From assembly GCA_021789215.1 (NCBI GenBank), contig JAJYJS010000004.1, forward strand, positions 90,231 through 154,230: DNA of 64,000 nucleotides. The letters are read 5' to 3'. Made by a program: the position numbers and the translations under genes. Below the pieces are notes generated by a model. The model did not search any database and was not told the origin of the DNA. It worked only from the letters and a program-made list of their open reading frames with translations. Positions 37,801-46,735 of this stretch are shown here, piece after piece. This DNA comes from Nitrospirota bacterium. Lineage in GTDB: Bacteria > Nitrospirota > Thermodesulfovibrionia > Thermodesulfovibrionales > JdFR-88. Each line of letters begins with the position of its first letter. Within the stretch, counting starts at the first letter, position 1.

Positions 37801-39603
37801 TCAATCCTCCTTGTTATTGTCTTTCTTTGTGAAAAAGTCCTGCCGCTGGTGGTAATAACCAATTGCAAAGCGTCCTTGGTCGGGAAGGGTCAGATGTGTC
37901 GGAAAATCGTTAATCCCGGCAACGATCTCGCCAATAAGTTTTTCAAGGTTAACAACCCTGCCCCGCTTCTCCGGCCTTGAGCCCAGTTTTGATAAATGAT
38001 GCTTCGTCAGCGCCATAAGGTGTGGGAATACTGTTCCAGGTGTGCTAGAAGCGCTCCCATAAAAACGGTCCCGAATAGTCGCATTGATTTCGGGGCTGGT
38101 CTCTTCCTGGATTTTTTCAAGAGTGGAAAACAAACGGCCAAGAATATAGCCGATATTCTTGTTGCCTGGGTCTAATGCCATACCTGCCTCCTTTGCATTT
38201 TGTTTGTAATATCTAGCATTTCTCGAAAGATATGCCTTAATAAGCGCGGTCCTTGGATATGTAACGTTCTGCAAAGATTTTCCGTTTTGGTCTCTTTTTG
38301 ATTGTTCGGCTCTTATCCGTAAAATTACAGCGGAAAGTATTGTTTGGGGATAAGGCGTCCCATTCAGTATTGCCTTCATGAAATCGCCAGCTAAATTGGG
38401 TTGAATGTTTTCAGATTTGCCCTGCACTGCCGTAGATACGAGCATGCGAAATAGCGAGAGGTGCTCTGGCTGGTTCGCCCCGTGTACGATTGAGCAGTCA
38501 TCAAAATGCTGCTTAATATGTGCAGCGGTTTCCCCAACTGTCCCAGCATGCCAGAATCGAACGGCAATCCTGGCGGCATTCGGAGCCAGTCCAAGTACAT
38601 AAAAAGGTGTGTAGTCTTGGTCCAGGGGTGGCGTGCCAGCTTTGGGAGCTTCGTAAAGAGCGCGGATAGCCATATTCATCTGCTCAGGGTTTTCTTTTGA
38701 AGACACTCCAAAGATGTCTGCGAAAATATCTTCTATGATGTTTTTTTGCTTGGCCCAGAAGACGGCTGTTGCATCTCCCACCTGGATTTTCTGGCGCGAG
38801 TCTTTAGCGAGCATGTGGTTAAGCGCTGTGCTGTATGCAAAGGCCGCCTGGCTGCTGACAGGCGCATTATAACTCTGCTCTTTCCCATATGAGTCAAACC
38901 CCATTCCCTTCTGAAAAGAAACGATCTTGGCGTTGCTCTTTGCCCCCGCAATGGGTGTTCGTGGATGAAGACGGGCAATCCTGGCCTTCCGGCCAGTTAT
39001 AAGACAAATACCTTCAAAATTAGCCGAGGCCGGCAAATCGCTTTCACCGTCATCAGCTATAGACAAACCAGCCGCATATTCACGAAGATCGTCGCTCTGA
39101 CATATAAGGTCCAGTTCGTCATCCAGCCTGAAACTGAGAATACAGCCCGGTATTTTTTTGCATTCGTTCCATAGAGGGTCCCGCAATACCCTTTCTTTCT
39201 GGTCTGAGTTCAAAAAGTTCCGGACAGCTGCTATGCCTGCATCCTTGGGTAAGTTTTTAGAAATGGCTTCGATATTTCTTCTGAATGTTTCATGCTGGTT
39301 TCTAGCCATTTCCTTGTCTTTTTGGGAGTCAGACTTAGGCCATTCCAATACATACCCGTAATGGTCCCAGAGCAGATTAGTTATCTGCCAAGCATTTTTA
39401 CCGGATCTTTCGTTTTCTTTCGGAACCCTGAATTTTCTTGCGATCAGCTTCTTACCTTGAGGAGATCGTGTATCTTGAAGTCCGATGAACCTACCTTCTC
39501 GATCAAGAACTATGAGGAAAGGAATGGCCTTCTCTTCAAATCCTTCGGGAGGGAACTCGTTCTCTCTTCTGAGACACAGGTCATGAAGCGCTCGAAGTAT
39601 CAT
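37801..39603 (-). CDS. cas8c: Type I-C Cascade large subunit Cas8c (Csd1)
   Basis: 600 residues, the marker gene of subtype I-C. Recognises the PAM and recruits Cas3. N-terminal region FIGLQDTRSPQGKKLIARKFRVP and the central CLITGRKARIARLHPRTPIAGAKSNAKIVSFQ, AFWAKQ motifs are typical of Csd1. In I-C an internal translation start inside cas8c gives Cas11c; the C-terminal helical part here (about 480-600) is where that would lie. The start overlaps the cas5 stop by 4 bp. Composition is noticeably A/T-richer than the core genes. Confidence 0.95.
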   Translation of the reverse strand: MILRALHDLCLRRENEFPPEGFEEKAIPFLIVLDREGRFIGLQDTRSPQGKKLIARKFRVPKENERSGKNAWQITNLLWDHYGYVLEWPKSDSQKDKEMARNQHETFRRNIEAISKNLPKDAGIAAVRNFLNSDQKERVLRDPLWNECKKIPGCILSFRLDDELDLICQSDDLREYAAGLSIADDGESDLPASANFEGICLITGRKARIARLHPRTPIAGAKSNAKIVSFQKGMGFDSYGKEQSYNAPVSSQAAFAYSTALNHMLAKDSRQKIQVGDATAVFWAKQKNIIEDIFADIFGVSSKENPEQMNMAIRALYEAPKAGTPPLDQDYTPFYVLGLAPNAARIAVRFWHAGTVGETAAHIKQHFDDCSIVHGANQPEHLSLFRMLVSTAVQGKSENIQPNLAGDFMKAILNGTPYPQTILSAVILRIRAEQSKRDQNGKSLQNVTYPRTALIKAYLSRNARYYKQNAKEAGMALDPGNKNIGYILGRLFSTLEKIQEETSPEINATIRDRFYGSASSTPGTVFPHLMALTKHHLSKLGSRPEKRGRVVNLEKLIGEIVAGINDFPTHLTLPDQGRFAIGYYHQRQDFFTKKDNNKED

Positions 39604-40292
39604 TTCGCCTCCAGTCCGTTAAAGGGCGGGATTTTAAGCCGGCCGTTTTCCAGGACAGCCTTGAAGAAAATCGGTTTGCACTTTTCCGTGCAGAAATGGC
39701 TGTTCTTTTTATCGCATGTATTGTCATGGACAATGTCGTGCAGCATATAGCCCAGGTCTTCGCGGTCCACGTTCATCGGTTCCGGCACCGCCCCATCTGG
39801 CAATAGCTCAAAATTGGCCGCGAACTCCCTGCATCCGAGATATGGTCTGTGGAAGCTCTGGCCTTTTTCCGCACGGCGTAGGAACATCTCCTGGAATTTG
39901 ATTGAAGTGTCCTCTGGCCCTGCCTTGCCAGTTAATTCAAAGTAGGCATGAATGGTATAAGCCACATCCCTCAGGAGAAGCCCGGCCCGCTGCTGTCGCT
40001 GATCCTCAATAAAGATTTCACCAGCGCGAGGTGACATAACGCACCCAACCTCGTTACGCCTGACGGACTCCCAGCGTATTGGTTTCAGCACATCTATCTG
40101 TGAGATATGCCACCGGATCGCCGGTTTCCATAAGATAGCCTCCAGTACGCCCCTCGCCGCGGATGGTGTCATTACGTCATAAGAGACACGCTCTACTTTC
40201 ATTTCTGGTCTGGTAAAGCAGGCATTTGCTCCCCATACCTTCAGGCAAAATATACGGCTTCTTTTTCCCGTCTGTTCTTCCACAAAGACCAC
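39600..40292 (-). CDS. cas5c: Type I-C Cas5 (Cas5c/Cas5d), pre-crRNA endonuclease
   Basis: 230 residues. In I-C systems, which lack Cas6, Cas5c cuts the repeat and holds the 11-nt 5' handle. N-terminal RRM shows the family LKVWGANACFTRPEMKVERVSYDVMTPSAARGVLEAI sequence (outlined: catalytic-site Tyr/Lys/His region in MKVERVSYD and RWHISQI), with RREFAANFEL near the end of the domain. A C-terminal tail holds an extra NTCDKKNSHFCTEKC Cys-rich stretch. No cas6 is present in the island, as expected. Confidence 0.94.
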   Translation of the reverse strand: MVFVEEQTGKRSRIFCLKVWGANACFTRPEMKVERVSYDVMTPSAARGVLEAILWKPAIRWHISQIDVLKPIRWESVRRNEVGCVMSPRAGEIFIEDQRQQRAGLLLRDVAYTIHAYFELTGKAGPEDTSIKFQEMFLRRAEKGQSFHRPYLGCREFAANFELLPDGAVPEPMNVDREDLGYMLHDIVHDNTCDKKNSHFCTEKCKPIFFKAVLENGRLKIPPFNGLEAK

Positions 40293-40296
40293 CTCC

Positions 40297-42585
40297 TTAA
40301 CACATTAAGTCATCGGGCTCATAAATCATTGATTTATCGGGACAGAAGCCCAGTTCATCATGATAAGCCGCCCCATATTGCTGGATGAAAACGCCTGAAT
40401 GGACTTCTCTGATAGCGCCGGAACCAACCAACTGGCCGTGTAAATATCTGGGAAGATTGACCACATACCGTTGCAGCCGCCGCAAAAGCCATCGTTCAGG
40501 CTTGCTTCGCTCCAAAATATTGATAACTTCCTCATTATGGAACCGTACTATCACCGGCGCATAAGCGGTCTCGTCAATCAATTTGAATTTCCTTGCCGCT
40601 TCGCGGAAGCTGACCATAAGTTCAGGATCATTTTTCAAATCTGCAAGAATTTGCTTGCTATCCAGCCGTTCTCCTTTTAGCCAATAAAATTCCTTGAAGA
40701 ATGTCTCAAAGCGGCTTGGTGAAAGGGGATCACCCATGTTTTCTTCCAGCAATCGCAGTCCTATCTCGGCAGCCTGTCTAAGATGTCCGGCGGGGATTGA
40801 ACTGGGCGGATTAAAAACATAAACATCACCCTTCTCCAGCAAACCTTCTCGATTGCACCTCCCCGCCGCCTGCGCGATGGAATCAAGCCCCGCCAGGGCA
40901 CGATAGACTACAGGGAAATCCAAATCCACACCGGCCTCCACTAATTGTGTGCTGATTACCCGAATATGCTCGCCTCTCCTCGTACGCTCTTTTATTTCCG
41001 CGATCTTCTTCGACCGGTGCGCGCCGCACATAAGCGCGGAGAGGTGATACGTCCCTTCCGGCATCATCTCCCATAACATTCTGGCGTCGTCACGGCGGTT
41101 CACTATGCATATCACGGATTCATGCGACTGCAAGCGAATTGAAATGTCTTCCCATGGAACCGGCTCTTTAAGCCGGCCATAAATCTGGACTTTTACCCTG
41201 TCCAGTTCTCGGAAAAGGCCGCCGGGATCATCCATTATTTCCGTCAACCCCTGAATGCCTTTGAAATTAAAATCCAATGTCTTATGAGGTCCGAGGGCAG
41301 GCTGCGTGGCCGTGCTTAAAAGAACTGACACTCCATAGTTCCTTTGTAGTTCTATAAGAGATTCGAGTATAGGATTTAAAAAATCGGGCGGCATGAGTTG
41401 AGCTTCATCGAGAACGACTACACTATTAACAATGTTATGGAGCTTGCGACAGCGGCTTGTGCGATTGGCAAAAAGAGACTCAAAAAATTGGACCGATGTA
41501 GTGGCAATAATCGGAGCGTCCCAGTTTTCGCATGCAAGACGTGCCCGAGCATTTTCTTTTTTTGCGTCTTCCACATCAAGGTTGCTATGGTGTTCTATGA
41601 CGGCATCTCCGAAGATTTCCCTGAATTGGTCTGCCGTTTGCTCGATTATGCTCGTATACGGAATCACATAAATAATCCTGCTTTTACCATAAGCAGCCGC
41701 ATGGTTCAGGGCAAAGGCCAGCGAGGAAAGTGTTTTGCCGCCGCCGGTTGGCACAGTAAGGGTGTAAAAACCCGGTTTACCGGTTGCTTTGTTTTGACAT
41801 TGCTCCAGTATTTCTTGCCTGATCCCGTTGACCTTGGTTTTTTCGCATTGTTTTGCCTTGAGAGCCATGAATTCATTAAAAACCGGCAGGAGTTCTTTTA
41901 ATGCCGTATGCCATCCGCGTGATTTGGATTTTTCAGGATCAAAGAAAGCCTCGGTATCGAGGAAATCGGCATCTACCAGGCATGAGAAAAGCATTCGTAT
42001 CCAAATCGATAATGACAAGTCCGATCCTGCTTTCGGCCGTTCAGAAGGTAAAGGATGACCTGAAACATTCGCCGGTATGTTACCCAACAGCGCAGATTGT
42101 AAAAACTCTTCATTCTCTAGTCTGTGTGCCAGGGACTTTCGTCCTGCGGTATAGCTTAGCCAATCTGGCAACCCGGCATGATGCCCGGCTATTGTATAAG
42201 CAAATATTCGCCCTTTCTTGCCAAACCTATTAATTGAATGAATACTGCCGGCGGTAGAATGATCAACCCTTCCAGGCACATTTTCTATATGCGCATCCAG
42301 TCCGTTTGCAGCAAGGATATATTTCTGAAATTCCCGTGAATATTTCCCCAGGTCATGCCATAGCCCCGCCAAATATCCCCATTCACGGCTCCCGAATTCG
42401 GAGGCAAAATCTGCTGCAAGTTTGGCAGTCCCGGTCAGATGGTCATAAAGGAGATGCATCCGACCATCCTCACTGATATGGGCCAGTGGCTGATTTTTAG
42501 TATGGTTCTCTTTTGCTTCCCCGCTGCCGACGTGAACACTACGGCCATTACGTTTATGACCTGAGGCCCCTCGCCTGATAGCCAC
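40297..42585 (-). CDS. cas3: Cas3 helicase-nuclease (type I-C)
   Basis: 762 residues from a GTG at 42585; the first about 40 residues are doubtful and an internal start may be real. The N-terminal HD nuclease shows LYDHLTGTA, GLWHDLGKYSREF, RVDHSTAGS and AGHHAGLPDW (about 45-160). The helicase part has Walker A TVPTGGGKTLSSLAF (about 285), DEAQ box VVLDEAQLMP, SAT-like STATQPAL and motif VI AQAAGRCNREG. Degrades DNA targeted by Cascade. First gene of the operon; 4 bases separate it from cas5. Confidence 0.96.
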   Translation of the reverse strand: MAIRRGASGHKRNGRSVHVGSGEAKENHTKNQPLAHISEDGRMHLLYDHLTGTAKLAADFASEFGSREWGYLAGLWHDLGKYSREFQKYILAANGLDAHIENVPGRVDHSTAGSIHSINRFGKKGRIFAYTIAGHHAGLPDWLSYTAGRKSLAHRLENEEFLQSALLGNIPANVSGHPLPSERPKAGSDLSLSIWIRMLFSCLVDADFLDTEAFFDPEKSKSRGWHTALKELLPVFNEFMALKAKQCEKTKVNGIRQEILEQCQNKATGKPGFYTLTVPTGGGKTLSSLAFALNHAAAYGKSRIIYVIPYTSIIEQTADQFREIFGDAVIEHHSNLDVEDAKKENARARLACENWDAPIIATTSVQFFESLFANRTSRCRKLHNIVNSVVVLDEAQLMPPDFLNPILESLIELQRNYGVSVLLSTATQPALGPHKTLDFNFKGIQGLTEIMDDPGGLFRELDRVKVQIYGRLKEPVPWEDISIRLQSHESVICIVNRRDDARMLWEMMPEGTYHLSALMCGAHRSKKIAEIKERTRRGEHIRVISTQLVEAGVDLDFPVVYRALAGLDSIAQAAGRCNREGLLEKGDVYVFNPPSSIPAGHLRQAAEIGLRLLEENMGDPLSPSRFETFFKEFYWLKGERLDSKQILADLKNDPELMVSFREAARKFKLIDETAYAPVIVRFHNEEVINILERSKPERWLLRRLQRYVVNLPRYLHGQLVGSGAIREVHSGVFIQQYGAAYHDELGFCPDKSMIYEPDDLMC

Positions 42586-42888
42586 TGAAGAATCGCCCCT
42601 CTCTGGAATTTCCCGGTATTTTAGACCTTAACTTTTAAGGAAATCAATAGCGAGTCGATGATTGGTTTGGTGATAACGGAAGCAACACGCTTGAGGATTA
42701 TTTCAGATGCTCAACGGCCACAAACAAACGATCAAACGATCAATCAAGGCAACAAACGGCGTTATCTAAAAAACGAACAAAGGGAAGACCTCAGTTTCAT
42801 CAGCCCGTAATCTGGCCGCCCTCATCCGGTATTAGAGCAACTGTTTCTTTTCGTATATTCCGCCCCGGCTTTTCGGGTAAGATAACGG
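42586..42888. other. Divergent intergenic region, cas3 and DUF3800
   Basis: 303 bases without a gene between the leftward cas3 and the rightward DUF3800 gene. It must hold promoters for both directions, but I see no clear consensus boxes. Short repeats ACGATCAA (near 42727) are present. A/T-rich. Confidence 0.5.
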
Positions 42889-43518
42889 ATGCTCTATTTA
42901 TACCTCGACGAGAGCGGAGACCTGGGCTTCGATTTCTTTGCTAAGAGGCCGTCGAAGTATTTCACCATTACCGTATTGATGGTTCAGGGCATGGAAAACA
43001 GGAAACAAATTGCTAAAGCGGTAAAACGGACACTTCAAAAAAAGCTTCCGAACGAGCGGGAGTTAAAAGGGGCAAAACAGCCGATAGAAATCAAACGGTA
43101 TTTTTACAAGCGTGTAGAACCTGTTCCTTTTGAGCTTTATGCTCTAACACTCAATAAGAGGCGTGTCTATGATTATCTCTCTCAGAAGAAGGAAAGGGTC
43201 TACAATTTTATCTCCAGAAAGGTTTTAGACCTTATCCCGTTTGAAAATGCCTCGGTAAAAATCAGCCTTGTCGTAGACAGAAGTAAAAGCAGAGCGGAAA
43301 TAAGGGAATTCAATGATTACCTGGTCCGGCAATTAAGCGGGAAAATAGAGCCGCGAATTCCGCTCGATATAGATCACCATCTTTCACATGAAGACCTGCC
43401 CCTTCAAGCAGTTGACCTGTTTTCATGGGGAGTATTCCGAAAATACGAAAAAACCGATAGGGAATGGTTTGATGTCTTCAGGAACAAGATAAAACACGAT
43501 GATGTCTATCTGCCATAA
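42889..43518 (+). CDS. DUF3800 domain protein
   Basis: 209 residues. The N-terminus LYLDESGDLGF and C-terminal DIDHHLSHEDLPLQAVDLFSWGVFRKYE (key residues: D6, E7, D10, and D in QAVDLF) match DUF3800, an RNase H-like family with a predicted acidic active site. The family is widespread on mobile elements and in defence islands, with unproven biochemistry. Its position as the last cargo gene near attR, divergent from cas3, supports an accessory or defence-related role. Confidence 0.8.
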   Translation: MLYLYLDESGDLGFDFFAKRPSKYFTITVLMVQGMENRKQIAKAVKRTLQKKLPNERELKGAKQPIEIKRYFYKRVEPVPFELYALTLNKRRVYDYLSQKKERVYNFISRKVLDLIPFENASVKISLVVDRSKSRAEIREFNDYLVRQLSGKIEPRIPLDIDHHLSHEDLPLQAVDLFSWGVFRKYEKTDREWFDVFRNKIKHDDVYLP

Positions 43519-43825
43519 AAAAAGAGCGCGCCCTGTGGGTGCCTTGCCCCCTGGCTTATACCAACCTACGGAAGGGAACACCAAGGGAACCCACAGCGGT
43601 CTTACCGCTCAACTTAATTATCATCATAATCATAATCATAAGTCAAGGCCAATCCGGCCCATCGGACTGGAATCCGATGGCCGGAGACTGTGCAGTTAAT
43701 GTGAACCTGACAGGACAAAACAGGGGACGACACCGGGTAAGATGCCATCCCCTGAAACGGAAATTTTCAAACAAAATCAAGCAGTAAGAAACAAGGGAGA
43801 AATTGCGGAGGGGGCCTGGTTGAGC
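43519..43825. other. Non-coding right end of the integrative element
   Basis: No convincing gene. Contains a short tandem ATAATC/ATCATA repeat (43621-43640) and a near-perfect hairpin TCCGGCCCATCGGA / TCCGATGGCCGGA (43653-43685), which may end DUF3800 transcription or form part of the recombination site. ORFs here have no ribosome site. Confidence 0.45.
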
Positions 43826-43872
43826 CTACGAATCCGCAGGTCGGGGGTTCGAATCCCTCTGGGCGCGCTTTA
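43826..43872. repeat. Right attachment repeat (attR)
   Basis: 47 bp identical to 29483-29529, i.e. the 3' half of tRNA-Arg from CTACGAA onward. No acceptor 5' strand or D arm precedes it, so it is not a tRNA gene but the displaced original 3' half. Confidence 0.9.
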
Positions 43873-43878
43873 AAATCA

Positions 43879-43915
43879 AAGGGTTGCGGAGCATTCCGCA
43901 ACCCTTAACTTTTTT
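43879..43915 (+). terminator. Displaced tRNA-Arg terminator
   Basis: 12-bp arms AAGGGTTGCGGA / TCCGCAACCCTT with a GCAT loop, then AACTTTTTT. It lies 7 bases beyond the attR repeat, where the native terminator of the uninterrupted tRNA-Arg gene would be. Confidence 0.85.
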
Positions 43916-44066
43916 GGAGGGAACCATCCGTAAACACTTATTGATATACCAGACACATCTATTCCGCTAATTGTACCCCCTTAAAGTTTCCTCCTCTTTT
44001 TCCCGATAAATATACAGGGCGCTTTAAAAAATAAAAAATTCTTAAAACCGGGAGATGTATTCCTTC

Positions 44067-44315
44067 ATGAACTGCTGGGAATTCAAGAAATGCGGACGGG
44101 AAAAGGGCGGCGTGAATGCGGAGCAGTATGGCATCTGCCCCGCGTACCCCAACTATGGCGCAAGCTGTGCCCGGATAGCCGGGACCCTCTGCAGCGGGAA
44201 GGTGCAGGGCACTTTTGCGCGGAAGCTGAAGGACTGCACCAAGTGCGATTTCTACAACAGCGAAAACTACGACCCCCTGTATAAAAAGATATTCCAAAAA
44301 GGAGTTTATATCTGA
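44067..44315 (+). CDS. Two-CW domain cysteine-rich small protein
   Basis: 82 residues from the ATG at 44067; the ATG at 44055 abuts the ribosome site GGGAG. Begins MNCWEFKKCGRE, contains GICPAYP, CARIAGTLC and CTKCDFY, in all eight Cys. This matches the small two-CW type proteins found in anaerobic Deltaproteobacteria and Nitrospirota, thought to bind metal or an Fe-S cluster; function unknown. First gene outside the integrated element. Confidence 0.72.
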   Translation: MNCWEFKKCGREKGGVNAEQYGICPAYPNYGASCARIAGTLCSGKVQGTFARKLKDCTKCDFYNSENYDPLYKKIFQKGVYI

Positions 44316-44327
44316 GGGGGCTCCGGG

Positions 44328-44849
44328 CTACATCCTGCCCGCAAAATAAAGGATAATGCCCAGTATAACGGCCTGGACTATCCAGCCAGCCACGCAGACG
44401 GCCACGGCCCGCAGGGTGCTCTTGTAATCAAGCGCCTGCCGCACGCCGACGACCATCGCCGCAACCATCCATATGGAGGCCAGAAGGAAAATAAACCCGG
44501 CAAACCCCGGTATCACGCCAAGCACGCGGATGAGGCCGGGGGCGCTGGCGAAACCTATCGTGCGGAGCAGTTCGCCATAATCCGTAGATGTCTGGGGCTC
44601 CGGCAGCAGCCTGCCCCCTATAATGAAAATGATATAAGACCAGACGAGCCAGGAGATTAGGGCCGAAAGGGCACCGGCCAGAATGCCCGAGGCCCCCGCC
44701 TTCTGGACAACGCCTATCCCAGCCGCAATGCTTGAAAGCACCACAACGGCAACGGCCTGCCTGAACGCACCGCTGTCGGCCTCCACCTCTTCGTAAAGGG
44801 CGGGGTCCAGCCTGGAGGCGCGTATCATCCGGCTAAGAAAAACTGGCAT
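44328..44849 (-). CDS. YIP1-family membrane protein
   Basis: 173 residues with about five hydrophobic segments (about 32-50, 55-80, 95-115, 118-140, 148-170). N-terminal MIRASRLDPALYEEVEAD followed by the helices is typical of the bacterial YIP1/DUF1282-like family. GGAG lies upstream of the ATG. No partner gene; the neighbour 13 bases away is convergent. Function in bacteria is unknown. Confidence 0.75.
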   Translation of the reverse strand: MPVFLSRMIRASRLDPALYEEVEADSGAFRQAVAVVVLSSIAAGIGVVQKAGASGILAGALSALISWLVWSYIIFIIGGRLLPEPQTSTDYGELLRTIGFASAPGLIRVLGVIPGFAGFIFLLASIWMVAAMVVGVRQALDYKSTLRAVAVCVAGWIVQAVILGIILYFAGRM

Positions 44850-45013
44850 TCAGAAAATCACCTCTCCTTGGTTTTTTTTATTTTGACTGGCCTGATGGAC
44901 TATTCAGATTATATCAGAGCTTTCAGGCGAGCCAAGCAATAAGTTCAGGGCTGAAAAGAAGGCCGCCGCCCCCTCAGAGGGTAGTCACCCTCAAAATGCT
45001 AAAATAAAAGGTC

Positions 45014-46735
45014 ATGTCCGGCTACATGGGAAAAAGCCTCCGCGTAGACCTTTCAAGAGGGGAAATTCAGGTTTTGGAGACCCCCGCCGCCATTTGCGGG
45101 GAGTTCCTGGGAGGCAGGGGGGCCGGGGTGGCGATGGTTGCCGGAAGCATTTTTACGGAGGCATGGGACTCCCCCCGGATGCCGATCGTCTTTGCCACAG
45201 GCCCGCTCGTGGGAACGGCCGCCCCAACATCGGGCCGGATGTCCGTCGTTTCCAGGTCCCCGCTTACAGGGACGGTATTCGACTGCTCTGTAGGAGGCAG
45301 GTTCGGGACGGAGTTGAAAAAAGCGGGTTTCGATTTCATTGAAATCACGGGACAGTCGGATAAATGGGTGTGGCTCGATATCGGAAACGGCCATGCCCGG
45401 ATCGAGGACGCCTCCGCCCTGCAGGGCAAAGGCACCGGCGAGACCGGCCTCCTGCTTGGAAAAGGCTCGACTGCGGTAACCGGCATTGCCGGAGAAAACG
45501 GCGTCAGGTACGCCTCTATCGTATTCGACGGGCATTATCTGGCCGGAAGGGGCGGGCTTGGCGCGGTGATGGGGGCAAAGAGGCTCAAGGCCATAAGGGT
45601 TTTTTCCGGCGGAGAGGGCAAAAAGGTCATAGTCGCCGACCCCGACGGGCTCAGGAAGGCCCGTGAGGAGATAATGAGGCTGCTCCGGGCATCACAGGCC
45701 GTTTTTGGCGAATTCGGCCTTGCGGAGTTCGGCACAACCGCCCTCGTGGACCTGATACACGCAAGAAAGATGGAGCCCACGCACAATTTCAGGAAGACCC
45801 TCTTCAGCGGCTCGTCCAATTACTCGGGCTACGCCATGAAGGCCCGCTACCGCCCCAAAAAGACGGGCTGCGCGGGCTGCCCCGTCCTATGCAAGAAGAT
45901 ATCCTTTGAGGGCGTGCCGCTTCCCGAATACGAAACGGTCTCCCACTTTGGTGCCTTGAACGGCATAGACAGCCTTGAGGCCATAGTCGAGGCGAACCGC
46001 CTCTGCAACGAGTACGGGATTGACGCTATCAGCGCGGCCTCCACCATCGCCTGCTACTCGGAGATTAACGGAGTAAAACCGGCCCCGGAGGAAGTGTCTG
46101 CCCTCCTGCGACGGATTGCGCTCCGGGATGGCGATGCCGGCCGGGCGCTTGCAGAGGGCTCTTACAGGTATGCGCTTTCCATGGGGCGCCCGGAACTCAG
46201 CATGTCGGTGAAGGGGCTTGAGCTTCCCGCCTACGACCCGCGTGGCGCTTACGGCATGGCCCTTGCCTATGCAACATCCAACAGGGGCGGCTGCCATTTG
46301 AGGGCGTACCCGGTAAGCCATGAGATACTGAGAAAACCCGTCGCAACCGACAGGTTTTCCTTCGAGGGCAAGGCGAGGATTATAAAGATAGCCGAGGACC
46401 TGAACGCCGCCGTAGACTCCCTTACCGCCTGCAAGTTCGTCTTCTTCGCCGCGGGGCTTGAGGAGTACGCAAGGGCCGTCTCGGCCGTAACGGGAAAGGA
46501 GCAAAACGTCCAGTCGCTCCTCAGGACCGGGGAGCGCATCTGGGACCTGGAACACAAGCTGAACGCCATGAACGGATTCACGAAAGACGATGACGACCTG
46601 CCCGCAAGGTTTTTCGAGGAGGAAGGCACGGGCATAATTCATACTAAAAAAGGCACCCTTACGGTGCCCCCAATAGACAGGGATGCGTTTCTTGCCGCGA
46701 GGGAGAATTATTACACCATAAGGGGATACCTCTGA
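45014..46735 (+). CDS. Aldehyde:ferredoxin oxidoreductase family protein
   Basis: 573 residues. Tungstopterin enzyme that oxidises aldehydes to acids with ferredoxin. N-terminal domain MGKSLRVDLSRGEIQV...FLGGRGAG, pterin-binding RGGLGAVMGAKRLKAI (about 178-193), [4Fe-4S] ligands in GCAGCPVLCKK (about 285-293) with the fourth Cys in SLTACKFV (about 472). Somewhat shorter than the 600-residue archaeal enzymes. The aldolase-family gene starts with TTG directly at its stop, so they are tightly coupled. Exact substrate unknown. Confidence 0.92.
   Translation: MSGYMGKSLRVDLSRGEIQVLETPAAICGEFLGGRGAGVAMVAGSIFTEAWDSPRMPIVFATGPLVGTAAPTSGRMSVVSRSPLTGTVFDCSVGGRFGTELKKAGFDFIEITGQSDKWVWLDIGNGHARIEDASALQGKGTGETGLLLGKGSTAVTGIAGENGVRYASIVFDGHYLAGRGGLGAVMGAKRLKAIRVFSGGEGKKVIVADPDGLRKAREEIMRLLRASQAVFGEFGLAEFGTTALVDLIHARKMEPTHNFRKTLFSGSSNYSGYAMKARYRPKKTGCAGCPVLCKKISFEGVPLPEYETVSHFGALNGIDSLEAIVEANRLCNEYGIDAISAASTIACYSEINGVKPAPEEVSALLRRIALRDGDAGRALAEGSYRYALSMGRPELSMSVKGLELPAYDPRGAYGMALAYATSNRGGCHLRAYPVSHEILRKPVATDRFSFEGKARIIKIAEDLNAAVDSLTACKFVFFAAGLEEYARAVSAVTGKEQNVQSLLRTGERIWDLEHKLNAMNGFTKDDDDLPARFFEEEGTGIIHTKKGTLTVPPIDRDAFLAARENYYTIRGYL

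Noticed and set aside
43539..43787. Short frames at the right end of the integrative element
   Set aside because: Low-complexity HN repeats from ATAATC tandem units, no ribosome site.
43820..43872. A second tRNA-Arg gene
   Set aside because: Only the 3' half is present; acceptor 5' strand and D arm are missing.
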